From assembly GCF_003004665.1 (NCBI RefSeq), contig NZ_MUHY01000002.1:1-64000 (forward strand): a DNA stretch of 64,000 bases, written 5' to 3'. This DNA comes from Candidatus Pandoraea novymonadis (lineage in GTDB: Bacteria; Pseudomonadota; Gammaproteobacteria; Burkholderiales; Burkholderiaceae). The notes beneath the pieces are model-generated. The model ran no database searches and was not told where the DNA came from. It worked only from the letters and a program-made list of their open reading frames with translations. Positions within the stretch are counted from its first letter, which is position 1. The number at the start of each line of letters is the position of its first letter. Both the position numbers and the translations under genes were made by a program. This document shows positions 32,238 through 42,230 of the stretch, piece after piece.

Positions 32238-34345
32238 AAAAGCTTAGAGAGATTCGCAACACGGTTCATTTGGAGATATACACCACTCAAGAGTTTCAGA
32301 CGATTATTTCGCAGCGTTTCATCTTCCACCATCACCATCACGTCGTTAAAAAAAGCATCAACAACCCCACGCAATTGAACCAATGCGAGCAGTGCCTCAC
32401 TATAAGCACCTGCTCTGTATTTCGTATCAACAATCAACGTGACATTTTCCAATTCAACAGCAAGCGATCTCTCAGCGACTTCAACTAAGCATAATGGATC
32501 AATCGTGTCATGCGTAAATAATGGATTTTTCTTCAATATATTGCCAATGCGTTTGTTCGTGGCAATCAATGCCGCCGCCTCCGGCATCGCGACGAAGGTA
32601 CATAAAGCGTCGAGGCGAGCCGGCAATTCTGACAAATCCTGCGGACCAACCGCTAGTACAGCTTCGATTTCGTTAACCCCGTAGCCACGCTCACGCAGAT
32701 AGCCACGCAAACGCTCATAGATGAATAACATCACGTCCTTCAAATAATCGATAGAAGCAACCCCTGACGTGAATTGAGTGTATGTCATCTTCAACAATAC
32801 ATCGAGCTTCAATGATAAACGTTTCTCGATCAATATTCGGATGATTCCAAATGCATGACGCCGGAGGGCGAATGGGTCTTTTTCACCCGTAGGTTGCAAG
32901 CCAATGCCCCAGATACCAACCAGTATTTCAAGCTTATCTGCTAACGCAACGGCGATGCCGATTGCGCTGGTCGGCAATGTGTCGCCAGCAAAACGTGGTT
33001 GATAGTGTTCAAAGCACGCGAGAGCAACCTCGTCAACTTCGCCATCGTGGCGAGCATAGTACATACCCATCGTGCCTTGAAGCTCAGGGAATTCGCCAAC
33101 CATATCTGTGAGCAAGTCAGCTTTTGCCAACAAAGCAGCCCGTTTAGCAAGTACCTTATCAATACTCATCAAGACAGCAATTTCACCGGCCAAGGCTTCG
33201 AGGCGCTGTGATCGTTGCTGCTGAGAACCAAGCTTATTATGATAAATAACATTCCCGAGCAGGGGTACACGAGCAGCTAAGGATTTTTTCTTATCTTGTT
33301 CAAAGAAAAACTTGGCGTCGGCCAACCGCGATCGTACAACACGTTCGTTGCCCATCACGATTTGCTCAGAAGCATCGGTCATAAGGTTAGAAACAATTAG
33401 AAAACGGTTGATAAGCCGACCACCATCGATCAAGGGCTTGTCCGTGAGAGCGAAGTATTTCTGATTCATCTGCATCGTGAGAATCAGACATTCTTGTGGT
33501 AATGTGAGGAATTCCGGCTCAAAGTTACAAACGTAGACAGCGGGAAATTCGACTAAAGCAGTGACTTCTTCAAGTAAAGTATCAGGCATGACAACACAAT
33601 CGTTATCAGCAACTTCGAGCAATTGTGTGCGGATCAGCTCGCGGCGGCACATAAAATTAGCAATAATTTTCCCTTCAGTGAGCAACGTATCTGCATAATC
33701 ATCTGCGTGAGCAATGATGACCTCGCCACTAGAGAGAAAACGATGACCTTGGGTGCGATTACTCGAGGTTAATCCAAGGGCGGTAACTGGCACCACGCAA
33801 TTGCCATGCAAAGCAATCAATCCATGAACAGGTCGTACAAATTGCACTGTTTCCCCATCCGGACGCTGATAATTCATCATCTTGGAAATAGGGAGCTTAC
33901 TAAGCGTATCATCAAGCACAGCTTGTAGGGCATCATGCAGGGTATCGCCCGGAGTAATATAGGTGTAGAAAAAAGCTTCATCCTTACCGTCCATCACACG
34001 CTCAAGTGAAGACACTGGAAGGTTGGGAAAGCCCAACGCTGTTAATTTCTTTACTAAGGATCGACTTGGGTTGCCTTTCGAATCAAGGGCAACAGAGACA
34101 GGTAGGACTTTTACTCGAATCGCGACGTCCGGTACCCGTTCACTAACCTTGGTAATCGATACAGCGAGTCGCCGCGGAGTGGCGAAAGGAGTGATCGTGC
34201 TACATCCATTGGCATCCAGAAAGCCACGCATGCGCAAATGATAAACAATGCCATGCGCAAATGCCTCAGCCAAACAAGACAGTGTCTTAGGTGGTAGTTC
34301 TTCCATCAGCAATTCGATGAGCAAAGTATTTTGTGGAACACTCAT
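32231..34345 (-). CDS. glyS: Glycyl-tRNA synthetase beta subunit
   Basis: This is the beta chain of the bacterial alpha2-beta2 glycyl-tRNA synthetase; it binds tRNA-Gly and is needed for charging. It is 704 aa, full length. The start TLLIELLMEELPPKTL and the internal RTQGHRFLS and ALADKLEILVGIWGIG blocks are characteristic. The ATG overlaps the glyQ stop in a TAATG junction, giving tight coupling and equal subunit output. Confidence 0.96.
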   Translation of the reverse strand: MSVPQNTLLIELLMEELPPKTLSCLAEAFAHGIVYHLRMRGFLDANGCSTITPFATPRRLAVSITKVSERVPDVAIRVKVLPVSVALDSKGNPSRSLVKKLTALGFPNLPVSSLERVMDGKDEAFFYTYITPGDTLHDALQAVLDDTLSKLPISKMMNYQRPDGETVQFVRPVHGLIALHGNCVVPVTALGLTSSNRTQGHRFLSSGEVIIAHADDYADTLLTEGKIIANFMCRRELIRTQLLEVADNDCVVMPDTLLEEVTALVEFPAVYVCNFEPEFLTLPQECLILTMQMNQKYFALTDKPLIDGGRLINRFLIVSNLMTDASEQIVMGNERVVRSRLADAKFFFEQDKKKSLAARVPLLGNVIYHNKLGSQQQRSQRLEALAGEIAVLMSIDKVLAKRAALLAKADLLTDMVGEFPELQGTMGMYYARHDGEVDEVALACFEHYQPRFAGDTLPTSAIGIAVALADKLEILVGIWGIGLQPTGEKDPFALRRHAFGIIRILIEKRLSLKLDVLLKMTYTQFTSGVASIDYLKDVMLFIYERLRGYLRERGYGVNEIEAVLAVGPQDLSELPARLDALCTFVAMPEAAALIATNKRIGNILKKNPLFTHDTIDPLCLVEVAERSLAVELENVTLIVDTKYRAGAYSEALLALVQLRGVVDAFFNDVMVMVEDETLRNNRLKLLSGVYLQMNRVANLSKLFI

Positions 34346-35298
34346 TATGCGATCGATGATGTTTTGGAGTTAGAAACAGAAGTGAAGTCATCGAGCATTG
34401 GAAAGCCCAACTTCTCACGTGAGTCGTAGTATGCTTTTGCAATGAGACGTGACAAAGTACGAATGCGACCGATGTACGCTACGCGTTCCGTTACTGAAAT
34501 CGCACCACGCGCATCCATTAGATTAAAGGTGTGAGCGGATTTCAAAAGCATTTCATACGCTGGCAATACCAGCCCAGATTCAATCAAACGCTTCGTTTCG
34601 AACTCGTAATTATTAAAGAAGTCAAACAGCATCGGCTTATTCGAATTCTCGAAATTATATTTCGATTGTTCAACTTCATTCTGATGAAAAACATCACCAT
34701 ATCTCAAAGAGCGTTTGACAAGACCTTTAGGGGAACTCTCTTTCCATTCTGTCCATATCAGATCATAAACACTCTCAACTTGCTGAAGAGACATGGCTAA
34801 ACGCTCAATGCCATAAGTAATTTCACTCAGCACCGGTTTACAATCGAGACCACCAACCTGTTGGAAATAGGTAAACTGAGTTACCTCCATACCATTTAGC
34901 CACACTTCCCAACCAAGTCCCCAGGCACCCAGGGTTGGATTTTCCCAATCATCTTCCACGAAGCGGACATCATTTTTCGTGAGGTCAATGCCAAGCGCAT
35001 TAAGCGAACCGAGATAGAGATCAAGAATATTTTCTGGGGCCGGTTTGAATACAACCTGATACTGATAGTAGCACTGCATTCGGTTAGGATTTTCCCCATA
35101 ACGGCCATCCTTGGGACGCCGTGATGGTTGGACGTAAGCAGCACGCCACGGCTCAGGGCCGATGGCACGCAAGAACGTAGCGGTATGCGAAGTGCCTGCG
35201 CCGATTTCCATGTCGTAAGGCTGAAGTAAAGCACAACCTTGCTTATCCCAATAAGCCTGCAATCTCAAGATTACTTCTTGAAAGGTAAGTATGATCAA
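34345..35298 (-). CDS. glyQ: Glycyl-tRNA synthetase alpha subunit
   Basis: This is the class II catalytic chain that activates glycine. It is 317 aa. [19 protein letters not shown], the [19 protein letters not shown] region and [19 protein letters not shown] are all intact family signatures. It shares one base with glyS (TAATG) and lies 71 bp after lnt, which precedes it on the same strand. Confidence 0.96.
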   Translation of the reverse strand: MIILTFQEVILRLQAYWDKQGCALLQPYDMEIGAGTSHTATFLRAIGPEPWRAAYVQPSRRPKDGRYGENPNRMQCYYQYQVVFKPAPENILDLYLGSLNALGIDLTKNDVRFVEDDWENPTLGAWGLGWEVWLNGMEVTQFTYFQQVGGLDCKPVLSEITYGIERLAMSLQQVESVYDLIWTEWKESSPKGLVKRSLRYGDVFHQNEVEQSKYNFENSNKPMLFDFFNNYEFETKRLIESGLVLPAYEMLLKSAHTFNLMDARGAISVTERVAYIGRIRTLSRLIAKAYYDSREKLGFPMLDDFTSVSNSKTSSIA

Positions 35299-35369
35299 TT
35301 TTCGACAATAACGTAAAGTATGACGGCACTCATTGGACTTCTATCTGTTAATCCAAAAAACTTAGATGA

Positions 35370-36968
35370 CTAATCGGATATTGTAGCTGAATTTACTCCC
35401 ATTGCGGGATTGTTCACGAATCGCACCGCAAACTTGTCACTAAACATGGCTAAGATGGATAAAATAAGCAAGGGTAAATTACCGAAGCGCAAGTAAGGGG
35501 TCAAACCTATGGTTGGCTGAAAACAACCAGTCAACACACCCGTAGTAAATCGTGGCAAGTGCGCAATCACATGACCTTGACTATCGACGATCGCAGTGAT
35601 GCCGGTGTTTGCAGCGCGCAAAATCGGGCGCCCCGTCTCTAAGGTACGCATGCGGGAAATCTGCAAATGCTGGTCAATGGCAATTGTGTTACCAAACCAC
35701 CCAAGATTTGTCGAATTCACAAGAAATGTTGCAGGTTCACGCATATTACGTAAAGTTTTGGCGATTTCTTCACCAAATAAATCCTCGTAACAGATATCCA
35801 GGGCTGCGCGTTGACCTGATACAGCGAAACCAGTGGACATCATTGAACCACTTAGAAAATTACCCAATGGAATACTCATTTGATCAACGAACCAACGAAA
35901 TCCCCAAGGGATAAACTCGCCGAACGGTACTAAGTGTTGTTTGTCATATCGGTACAGCGTCGAATCTTTAGGAGAAATGCCGAAGAGGCTGTTGGTCAGA
36001 TTACTGACACGGCCCTCTGGGGTGAAAGTTGCTCCGACTGTTCCTATTAAGAGGTGAGAACCTGTTGTATCCGCGAATTGATGTAGCTGGGTCATAATCT
36101 CGGACGGAATATGCTGCTGTAGCACGGTGAATGCTGTTTCTGGGGTAATAATCAAATCAGCAGGTTCGGCGATAATCATATCACGGTATAAGGTCATAGC
36201 GATGTCAACACCCTCCCTCTCGAATTTCATGCCTTGTGAGATATTTCCTTGCAGCAAACGTACAGTAAGAGGCTGACCGATTGGAATGGTATACGCATGG
36301 GCCCTGAGTCCAATACCAATAATAAGGATCACGCAAATGCCAACAATGATTTTGATTCGAAAATAGGGTGTTTTAACACTCGCGTTAATAGGAAGTAGCG
36401 CTTTCCCCAACAACGCGGAGGTGAGCGCTGCGATACCTCCAACCCCGTAGACACCCAAAACAGGTGCAAAACCTGCAAGCGGCCCATCGATATGCGCATA
36501 GCCAGAAGATAGCCAAGGAAAACCCGTGAAAACAACACCACGAAGCCATTCAAAAATAGTCCAAGCACCAGCGAATACGCAAGTACTCCAAAGATAGGTA
36601 GCGCACAAAACACGAGTGATCCAGGCAGCACAGGCTATGTAGAGCGAGAGATAGAGACTGCAAAGTACAACAGCTACAGCGGCTATCGGTGCGAAGAGGC
36701 CTCCATATGTATGCATGCTAATGTAAAGCCACCAGATACCTGAGATAAAACTCGTAAAGCCGAAAGTACCACCTATCCAGGCAGCGTGCCGACCCGAGTC
36801 GGCACGATCAATGAGCGTGAATAAGCCCGCCTGTGCTAATAGTTGTAGCCACCATATTTCTAGTGGCGCAAAAGCGAGCGCTTGAGCAATCCCTGCAACA
36901 CTAGCTAGCGCATAAGAGCGCCATTTCGGCCAGCTGATTATCCGCAGAGTAGAGTCAAATATCCTCAA
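35370..36968 (-). CDS. lnt: Apolipoprotein N-acyltransferase
   Basis: Lnt adds the third acyl chain to the N-terminal cysteine of lipoproteins in the inner membrane. It is 532 aa. Several transmembrane helices (about residues 10-220) precede a nitrilase-like domain with the catalytic triad: Glu in TPETAFTVLQQ, Lys in YRYDKQHLVPFGEFIPW and Cys in DICYEDLFGEEI. It lies downstream of corC, the normal Burkholderia order. It serves lipoproteins such as BamE and LptE encoded in this window. Confidence 0.93.
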   Translation of the reverse strand: MRIFDSTLRIISWPKWRSYALASVAGIAQALAFAPLEIWWLQLLAQAGLFTLIDRADSGRHAAWIGGTFGFTSFISGIWWLYISMHTYGGLFAPIAAVAVVLCSLYLSLYIACAAWITRVLCATYLWSTCVFAGAWTIFEWLRGVVFTGFPWLSSGYAHIDGPLAGFAPVLGVYGVGGIAALTSALLGKALLPINASVKTPYFRIKIIVGICVILIIGIGLRAHAYTIPIGQPLTVRLLQGNISQGMKFEREGVDIAMTLYRDMIIAEPADLIITPETAFTVLQQHIPSEIMTQLHQFADTTGSHLLIGTVGATFTPEGRVSNLTNSLFGISPKDSTLYRYDKQHLVPFGEFIPWGFRWFVDQMSIPLGNFLSGSMMSTGFAVSGQRAALDICYEDLFGEEIAKTLRNMREPATFLVNSTNLGWFGNTIAIDQHLQISRMRTLETGRPILRAANTGITAIVDSQGHVIAHLPRFTTGVLTGCFQPTIGLTPYLRFGNLPLLILSILAMFSDKFAVRFVNNPAMGVNSATISD

Positions 36969-37078
36969 TTTACATAAAATTTTTAAGGTACGAAGACATC
37001 ATATCGATTGAAATATCTATACGACGAGCAGCAATACCCAAAGGCCATTGCTAAAAAAAATATCCTCATGGGTATATG

Positions 37079-37107
37079 AAAGTGTCATCTCTCATGACAC
37101 TTTTTTT
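37079..37107 (+). terminator. Terminator-like hairpin on the plus strand between lnt and corC
   Basis: A 10-bp AAAGTGTCAT/ATGACACTTT stem with a 5-nt loop continues into a T-run when read on the plus strand. Both neighbouring genes are on the minus strand, so it does not terminate either. It could stop an antisense transcript, or simply be a stable spacer in the corC-lnt mRNA. Confidence 0.5.
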
Positions 37108-37135
37108 AAAAATATCAACACCAACAAAGTATTTC

Positions 37136-38008
37136 TTAAACGCATTCCGCTTGTGCTTTTTTCATTTTGGCTGCATCACACATCAGTAGCATATGGATTT
37201 GACGGCCATCCGCACGCAGTACCTCAAACAACAGGTTATCGATCCGCAAACGTTCGCCGCGACGTGGTACACGCCCAAACTGGTGTGTAATCATGCCACC
37301 AAGTGTATCGTTCTCTTCGTCATGAAAATGTGTGCCAAAGGTTTCGTTAAACTGCGTGATTTCGGTCAAAGCACGAATACGATAAGTACCGTCCGGCGTA
37401 GCAATGATGTTATCTTCTTCCTCGTCCAAATCGAACTCATCTTCAATATCGCCGACGATTTGTTCTAGGACATCCTCAATAGTAATAAGTCCAGCGACGC
37501 CTCCATACTCATCGACGACAATAGCGATGTGATTCCGATTAACGCGAAAGTCGTGCAGCAGGACATTCAAACGTTTCGACTCCGGAATAAAGATAGCTGG
37601 TCGTAACATATCACGCACATCAAAATTCTGACCTGCATAAAAACGCAAAAGATCTTTCGACAGCAAAATACCAATAATATTGTCGCGGTTAGTTTCATAT
37701 ACTGGATAACGTGAATGTCCTTGCTCCAAAACAAAAGCCATGAAAGTTTCCGGAGGATGTGCGATGTTGATTGCATCCATCTGAGCCCGAGGCACCATGA
37801 TGTCACGAGCACATAAATCAGCAACTTGGAAAACGCCTTCGATCATCGCAATGGAATCGGAATCCATTAGGTTACGTTCATGAGCCTCTTGTAGCATCTC
37901 CAATAACTCACCGCGCGATCCCGGTTCAGGAGAGATGATGTCTATCAAACGCTCAAACAAGGAGCGAGTTTTTTCAGTAGATTTTCGACTAAGATAGGAG
38001 TCGTTCAT
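37136..38008 (-). CDS. corC: CorC/HlyC-family CBS-domain protein
   Basis: This is a cytosolic protein with two CBS domains and a C-terminal CorC_HlyC domain, linked in other bacteria to magnesium and cobalt efflux. It is 290 aa. The first CBS domain begins ARDIMVPRAQMDAI (about residue 70); the second contains NHIAIVVDEYGGVAGLITIE with the following DVLEQIVGDIEDEFD. The C-terminal domain contains NDTLGGMITHQFGRVPRRGE. It is encoded between ybeY and lnt, a conserved cluster. Its precise function is uncertain. Confidence 0.88.
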   Translation of the reverse strand: MNDSYLSRKSTEKTRSLFERLIDIISPEPGSRGELLEMLQEAHERNLMDSDSIAMIEGVFQVADLCARDIMVPRAQMDAINIAHPPETFMAFVLEQGHSRYPVYETNRDNIIGILLSKDLLRFYAGQNFDVRDMLRPAIFIPESKRLNVLLHDFRVNRNHIAIVVDEYGGVAGLITIEDVLEQIVGDIEDEFDLDEEEDNIIATPDGTYRIRALTEITQFNETFGTHFHDEENDTLGGMITHQFGRVPRRGERLRIDNLLFEVLRADGRQIHMLLMCDAAKMKKAQAECV

Positions 38009-38281
38009 GAGGGCGCGTCCAGTTTGGGAGGACGCCTAAGTTACAGAATTTTTAAGCATACACTAAGCACGTCTTCTTTTATTAACCGTTTGCATTACAG
38101 ATTCATTCATTTCAACGAGATAGTCTTGCTTCGAGGTAGTATATTAGACATATAAAGATCGAGCGAAAATATTTTGCAAATGGGATCAAGCCAGTTAGAA
38201 TAAGCACTCTATGGGAAACATTATAAAAAAACAAATGTCTCATTCCTCTTTAATGGAATATTTTTTGCTTGCATGATCAGA

Positions 38282-38749
38282 CTAAGCAGAATGGTAAGGA
38301 TCCGAAAAACCAAGTCTATCAAGTATTTCAATTTCGATAGACTCCATTTCAGCAGCCTCATCCTCTTCTTTGTGGTCATAGCCTTGCGCATGCAGCACAC
38401 CATGAACAATGAGATGCGCATAATGAGCATCGATTAAAATTTTTCTCTCACTCGCTTCGCGCTCGACAACAGGGCAACAGAGAACAATGTCACCGCTGAT
38501 AGGATCAGCTTCGTTTTCTGAATACGCGAAGGTTAGAACGTTGGTGGCATAATCCTTACCACGATATCTGTAGTTGAGATTTTTTCCCTCTTCTTCATCA
38601 ACAAAGCGGAGCGTCAACTCTGCATCATTCAAGAGTGCAGTCTGCACCCAGATGCGCAATGTAGTAGACGGTAATATGTCCTTATGATTAGTAAAAAGCG
38701 GTGCGACGAACTGTATGGTCAACTTGAGAGAAGATTTTTTTGCCTTCAT
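38282..38749 (-). CDS. ybeY: Endoribonuclease YbeY
   Basis: YbeY is a metal-dependent RNase needed for 16S rRNA 3' maturation and ribosome quality control. It is 155 aa. The zinc-binding motif [11 protein letters not shown] (near residues 117-127) is complete, with [16 protein letters not shown] upstream. It starts 2 bp after the phoH stop, so the two are coupled. A 273-bp gap without a visible gene separates it from corC. Confidence 0.94.
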   Translation of the reverse strand: MKAKKSSLKLTIQFVAPLFTNHKDILPSTTLRIWVQTALLNDAELTLRFVDEEEGKNLNYRYRGKDYATNVLTFAYSENEADPISGDIVLCCPVVEREASERKILIDAHYAHLIVHGVLHAQGYDHKEEDEAAEMESIEIEILDRLGFSDPYHSA

Positions 38750-38751
38750 AT

Positions 38752-39801
38752 TTACCCCCGAAGGCAGTGCTTTATTTGGTGCTCGGTATCATCATATGTT
38801 GCTGCAAGTGCATGGGCATCATAAGCTTCGACTATACGTCCGACGAGCGGATGACGCACAACATCGACACTAGTGAAACGAGTGAAAGCGATACCATACA
38901 CATCTTTCAAAATAAACTGAGATTCATGTAACCCACTTTTCTGACCACGCGGCAAATCAACTTGCGTAGTATCACCAGTGACGACGGCTTTAGAACCAAA
39001 ACCTATACGAGTGAGAAACATTTTCATCTGTTCTGGCGTAGTATTTTGTGCCTCATCGAGGATAACGAATGCATGATTAAGCGTTCTACCACGCATGTAA
39101 GCAAGTGGTGCAATCTCAATCATTTGTTTCTCGAAGTATTTTTGAGTCTTATCAAGACCGCACAGCTCGTAGAGCGCATCGTAAAGTGGTCTCAGGTACG
39201 GATCAACTTTCTGTGCAAGATCTCCAGGTAAAAAACCAAGGTGTTCACCAGCTTCAACAGCTGGACGTGTTAAGATGATGCGCTTGATAACATCGCGCTC
39301 AAGCGCATCAATAGCACAGGCAACTGCCAGATACGTCTTACCTGTTCCTGCAGGCCCTATTCCAAAAGTAACATCGTGCGAGAGGATTTTATTGAGATAT
39401 TCACACTGAGTTGCGGTTCGTCCACGCAAATCAGGACGGCGTGTGCTTAGTAGTAATGATGATTCTTGCCTTGCATTAGCATCATTACTCTCGAGGAACT
39501 TCTTACCATCGGCTATACAAACAGAAGGCATATACTCATGACGGATTTTTACTAGCCCAAGATGAATATCCTCGATAGAAAGTGGCTTGATAGCTAGATT
39601 ATAAAAGTTTTCAAGGACTTGCACAGTAACCGAGGCATTTTTACCTCGCACGGTAAACCGACTTCCTCGCCGAGATATAAGCACATCAAGTACCTGCTCG
39701 ATTTGATGCAAGTTCTCGTCAAGTGGCCCACAAAGATTTGCGAGCCTCCGATTGTCATCGTGCAAAGGAATAAAACTTTGGGAGGATTGTTGCAGTTTCA
39801 A
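38752..39801 (-). CDS. ybeZ: PhoH-like ATPase (YbeZ)
   Basis: This is a PhoH-family ATPase that works with YbeY in RNA metabolism. It is 349 aa. The Walker A motif is [11 protein letters not shown] (near residues 158-168) and the Walker B region is [19 protein letters not shown]. The N-terminal region (about 1-120) resembles the usual YbeZ nucleic-acid-binding part. It follows miaB by 45 bp in the miaB-ybeZ-ybeY cluster. Confidence 0.94.
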   Translation of the reverse strand: MKLQQSSQSFIPLHDDNRRLANLCGPLDENLHQIEQVLDVLISRRGSRFTVRGKNASVTVQVLENFYNLAIKPLSIEDIHLGLVKIRHEYMPSVCIADGKKFLESNDANARQESSLLLSTRRPDLRGRTATQCEYLNKILSHDVTFGIGPAGTGKTYLAVACAIDALERDVIKRIILTRPAVEAGEHLGFLPGDLAQKVDPYLRPLYDALYELCGLDKTQKYFEKQMIEIAPLAYMRGRTLNHAFVILDEAQNTTPEQMKMFLTRIGFGSKAVVTGDTTQVDLPRGQKSGLHESQFILKDVYGIAFTRFTSVDVVRHPLVGRIVEAYDAHALAATYDDTEHQIKHCLRG

Positions 39802-39846
39802 AATGATCGTAAGACAAATAAGTGAAAAGCTATTCAGAATAACATA

Positions 39847-41190
39847 TCAATGGGTGAGTACTAGTTCACCTCGTAGGGAATGGGAATAAGCAAAAGTAAT
39901 CATGACGTCAATCATTTGACCGATAAGGTGAGAATGTTGTTCAGGCACAGCAGGAAAATTAACCACGCGGTTATTTTCCGTTCGGCCTTGTAATTCGTTT
40001 TCATCTTTGCGTGATATACCTTCGACGAGGATACGTTGGCGTGAGCCAACCATACTTTGACTAATATTAACAACATTCGTTTCGAGAGTAGATTGCAGAT
40101 ACTGTAAACGACGTAGTTTAACTTCATGCGGCGTATCATCATGAAGGTTAGCGGCAGGCGTACCTGGCCGGGGACTATAGATGAAAGAAAAACTGATGTC
40201 GTAACCAATACCTTCGATCATTGACATTAGTTTATTGAAATCATCTTCCGTTTCTCCGGGAAAACCGACAATGAAATCAGATGATATAGATATCTCAGGA
40301 CGAATTTGTCGCAAGCGACGAATAATCGATTTGTATTGGAGTACTGTATAACCACGCTTCATAGCAGACAACACGCGATCCGAACCATGCTGAACGGGCA
40401 GGTGGAGATGACTCACAAGTTTTGGCACCCTAACATAGGTATCGATAAGTCGCTGTGTAAATTCTTTCGGATGACTAGTCATGTAACGAATTCGTTCGAT
40501 ACCACGAATTTCCGAGACATGTTCAATGAGTAGAGCAAAGTCAGCAATTTCACCATCAACCATCAACCCACGATAGGCATTGACATTTTGTCCAAGTAAA
40601 GTGACTTCACGTACACCCTGCTCAGCAAGAACAGCCACTTCAGTCAGTACGTCATCGAATGGGCGCGAGACTTCATCACCACGAGTGTAAGGCACAACAC
40701 AATAGCTACAATACTTGGAACACCCTTCCATAATAGATACAAAAGCAGTTGGTCCATTCATCTTAGCTGGAGGTAAATGGTCAAACTTTTCAATCTCCGG
40801 AAATGTAATATCAACCTGTGAGTGACCAGTTTTCCGACGCGCTGTCACTAACTGTGGCAAACGATGTAGTGTCTGTGGGCCGAATACAACGTCGACGTAT
40901 GGCGCACGCTGGATGATTGCTTTACCCTCTTGCGCTGCTACACAACCTCCCACACCGATAATAAGATCCGGTTTAACTTCCTTCAGTTGTCTAATTCTGC
41001 CAAGATCAGAGAAAACTTTCTCTTGAGCTTTTTCTCGCACGGAGCAGGTATTGAAAAGGACAATATCAGCATCTTCTGGTTTTTCTGTTTTTTCCACACC
41101 TTCCGCTACACAGAGAACATCTGCCATTTTCTCAGAATCATATTCATTCATCTGACAGCCAAACGTTTTAATATAAATCTTCTTTACCAT
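39847..41190 (-). CDS. miaB: tRNA-2-methylthio-N6-dimethylallyladenosine synthase MiaB
   Basis: This radical-SAM methylthiotransferase completes ms2i6A at position 37 of tRNAs reading UNN codons. It is 447 aa. The N-terminal domain has [13 protein letters not shown] and the cluster cysteines in [13 protein letters not shown]; the radical-SAM motif is [15 protein letters not shown] (near 155-169); a TRAM domain ends the protein. A GTG three codons earlier is in frame, but the ATG at 41190 has an AAGGTG site 6 nt upstream. The 1-kb AT-rich gap with DnaA boxes lies just upstream. Confidence 0.95.
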   Translation of the reverse strand: MVKKIYIKTFGCQMNEYDSEKMADVLCVAEGVEKTEKPEDADIVLFNTCSVREKAQEKVFSDLGRIRQLKEVKPDLIIGVGGCVAAQEGKAIIQRAPYVDVVFGPQTLHRLPQLVTARRKTGHSQVDITFPEIEKFDHLPPAKMNGPTAFVSIMEGCSKYCSYCVVPYTRGDEVSRPFDDVLTEVAVLAEQGVREVTLLGQNVNAYRGLMVDGEIADFALLIEHVSEIRGIERIRYMTSHPKEFTQRLIDTYVRVPKLVSHLHLPVQHGSDRVLSAMKRGYTVLQYKSIIRRLRQIRPEISISSDFIVGFPGETEDDFNKLMSMIEGIGYDISFSFIYSPRPGTPAANLHDDTPHEVKLRRLQYLQSTLETNVVNISQSMVGSRQRILVEGISRKDENELQGRTENNRVVNFPAVPEQHSHLIGQMIDVMITFAYSHSLRGELVLTH

Positions 41191-41574
41191 GAATATCACC
41201 TTGACCGTGGATCAGAATCGATAAACTGAAAGGCTCACTTTTAATGTTAATGTTTTCGAGGGCAGCGATGTTTGGTTAGAAGATACCAATGTTCTCCAGG
41301 AAGAGAAGTACACTCTTCGAAGAAAAGTCAATTGGGAATCTCTACTATTTAGTCCTACGGACTTTTTTCTTCATTCTTAGAAGAAATTCTAAAAAAGATC
41401 ACGTTACCAACTTTTGCTCTTATTTATTACCCTGAGCACATCAAGGACTCATTCTAACAAAATTCATTGAGTACTTTCGCAAAAAAGTACGTTAGACCAA
41501 ATTAGTCAATCCAAACCGCATTACTGCTAATTTAGCTAACGAAATTAAAAATGTAGAAAGGGTACATTTTTTCT

Positions 41575-41583
41575 TGTGGATAA
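41575..41583 (-). promoter_or_regulatory. Perfect DnaA box (repeat copy 1, left)
   Basis: TGTGGATAA on the plus strand is TTATCCACA on the minus strand, the exact consensus DnaA box. It is 148 bp from the oppositely oriented box at 41732. Binding by DnaA is inferred. Confidence 0.75.
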
Positions 41584-41731
41584 GCCTATAAATTTCATAT
41601 GAATTGAATTTGGATAAGTTAATTTTGATTGCCTTTATTTCAAAAATTATTCAAACTTATACATCCAACATACCACCTTTTCCTATCGAATTTTTTTCTA
41701 TATAACCCTTATTGTATATAGTCTTAGAGAG

Positions 41732-41740
41732 TTATCCACA
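41732..41740 (+). promoter_or_regulatory. Perfect DnaA box (repeat copy 1, right)
   Basis: TTATCCACA on the plus strand is an exact consensus DnaA box, directly followed by AT-rich DNA (AAATATCTTTATTATC). Confidence 0.75.
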
Positions 41741-41863
41741 GAAAAGAAATATCTTTATTATCTATTACTATATATAAATATTAATCTTTATAATAAGATA
41801 CTGTATAGATCAAATCCATTTTTGAGCAGCTTCTTTGAAAGTAAAAAATATATAAATACTGTC

Positions 41864-41909
41864 AAAATTGCATTAACCATCTATAGATAGTTAATGCAAT
41901 TTTATTTTT
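41864..41909 (+). terminator. Terminator-like 14-bp hairpin with T-run
   Basis: AAAATTGCATTAAC (41864-41877) pairs perfectly with 41890-41903 around a 12-nt loop that can itself pair (TCTATAGA). The 3' side continues into ATTTTTTT on the plus strand. No plus-strand gene lies upstream, so its client is unknown. Confidence 0.6.
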
Positions 41910-41931
41910 TTGAGAATACTACTTTATAGGG

Positions 41932-41977
41932 TAGTTATTTCTGTTCTATTTCACTTGAAATAGAACAGAAATAACTA
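41932..41977. repeat. Perfect 21-bp inverted repeat with 4-nt loop
   Basis: Positions 41932-41952 (TAGTTATTTCTGTTCTATTTC, first 20 shown less one) pair without mismatch with 41957-41977 around ACTT. No T-run follows; six A follow on the plus strand. It lies beside the candidate origin. Confidence 0.9.
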
Positions 41978-42230
41978 AAAAATTACTCAGAAAACCAAGT
42001 AATACTGCTGCAAACAAGAGGTGCAGGATTTGATTTTTTCATGAGTGACACTTTTTCGTATAGCTAGGCCAATGAAAAGAAATGTATGTCTTTGTGATTC
42101 ATTGAAAAATAAGGATCAACGGATAAGATATGAAGCATTACCATACCATTAAGAATGTGTATTTTGAAAAAGTCTAGCCACGTCAATATTGATTGACCCA
42201 TGAGAAATTAAAAATTAGAGCGTTATGTCA

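Larger units (their letters stand above)
41384..41780. repeat. 397-bp perfect direct repeat, copy 1 (with DnaA boxes)
   Basis: Aligned by eye, this segment is identical over all 397 bases to 58662-59058, in the same orientation (offset 17,278). It is non-coding on both strands and spans the DnaA boxes. Flanks differ immediately on both sides. No terminal inverted repeats, target duplication or transposase were seen, so it is not a recognisable insertion sequence. Confidence 0.95.
41191..42230. other. Candidate replication origin region (oriC-like, gene-free)
   Basis: This 1040-bp segment contains no gene. It is very AT-rich and holds two perfect DnaA boxes (41575-41583 and 41732-41740, opposite orientations), a one-mismatch box TTATCCAAA (41609-41617, minus), long A/T tracts that could unwind, a GTACTTT/AAAGTAC hairpin (41472-41491), a weak AGTCC/GGACT hairpin with T-run (41351-41368), and the two long hairpins listed separately. 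Hand counts in intergenic DNA show C over G left of about 25 kb and G over C right of 42 kb, as expected if replication diverges here. dnaA, dnaN and gyrB are not nearby, so this is a candidate only. Confidence 0.5.

Noticed and set aside
41384-41780. 397-bp repeat as an insertion sequence or MITE
   Set aside because: No terminal inverted repeats, no target-site duplication and no transposase frame were found; DnaA boxes fit an origin-derived segment better.
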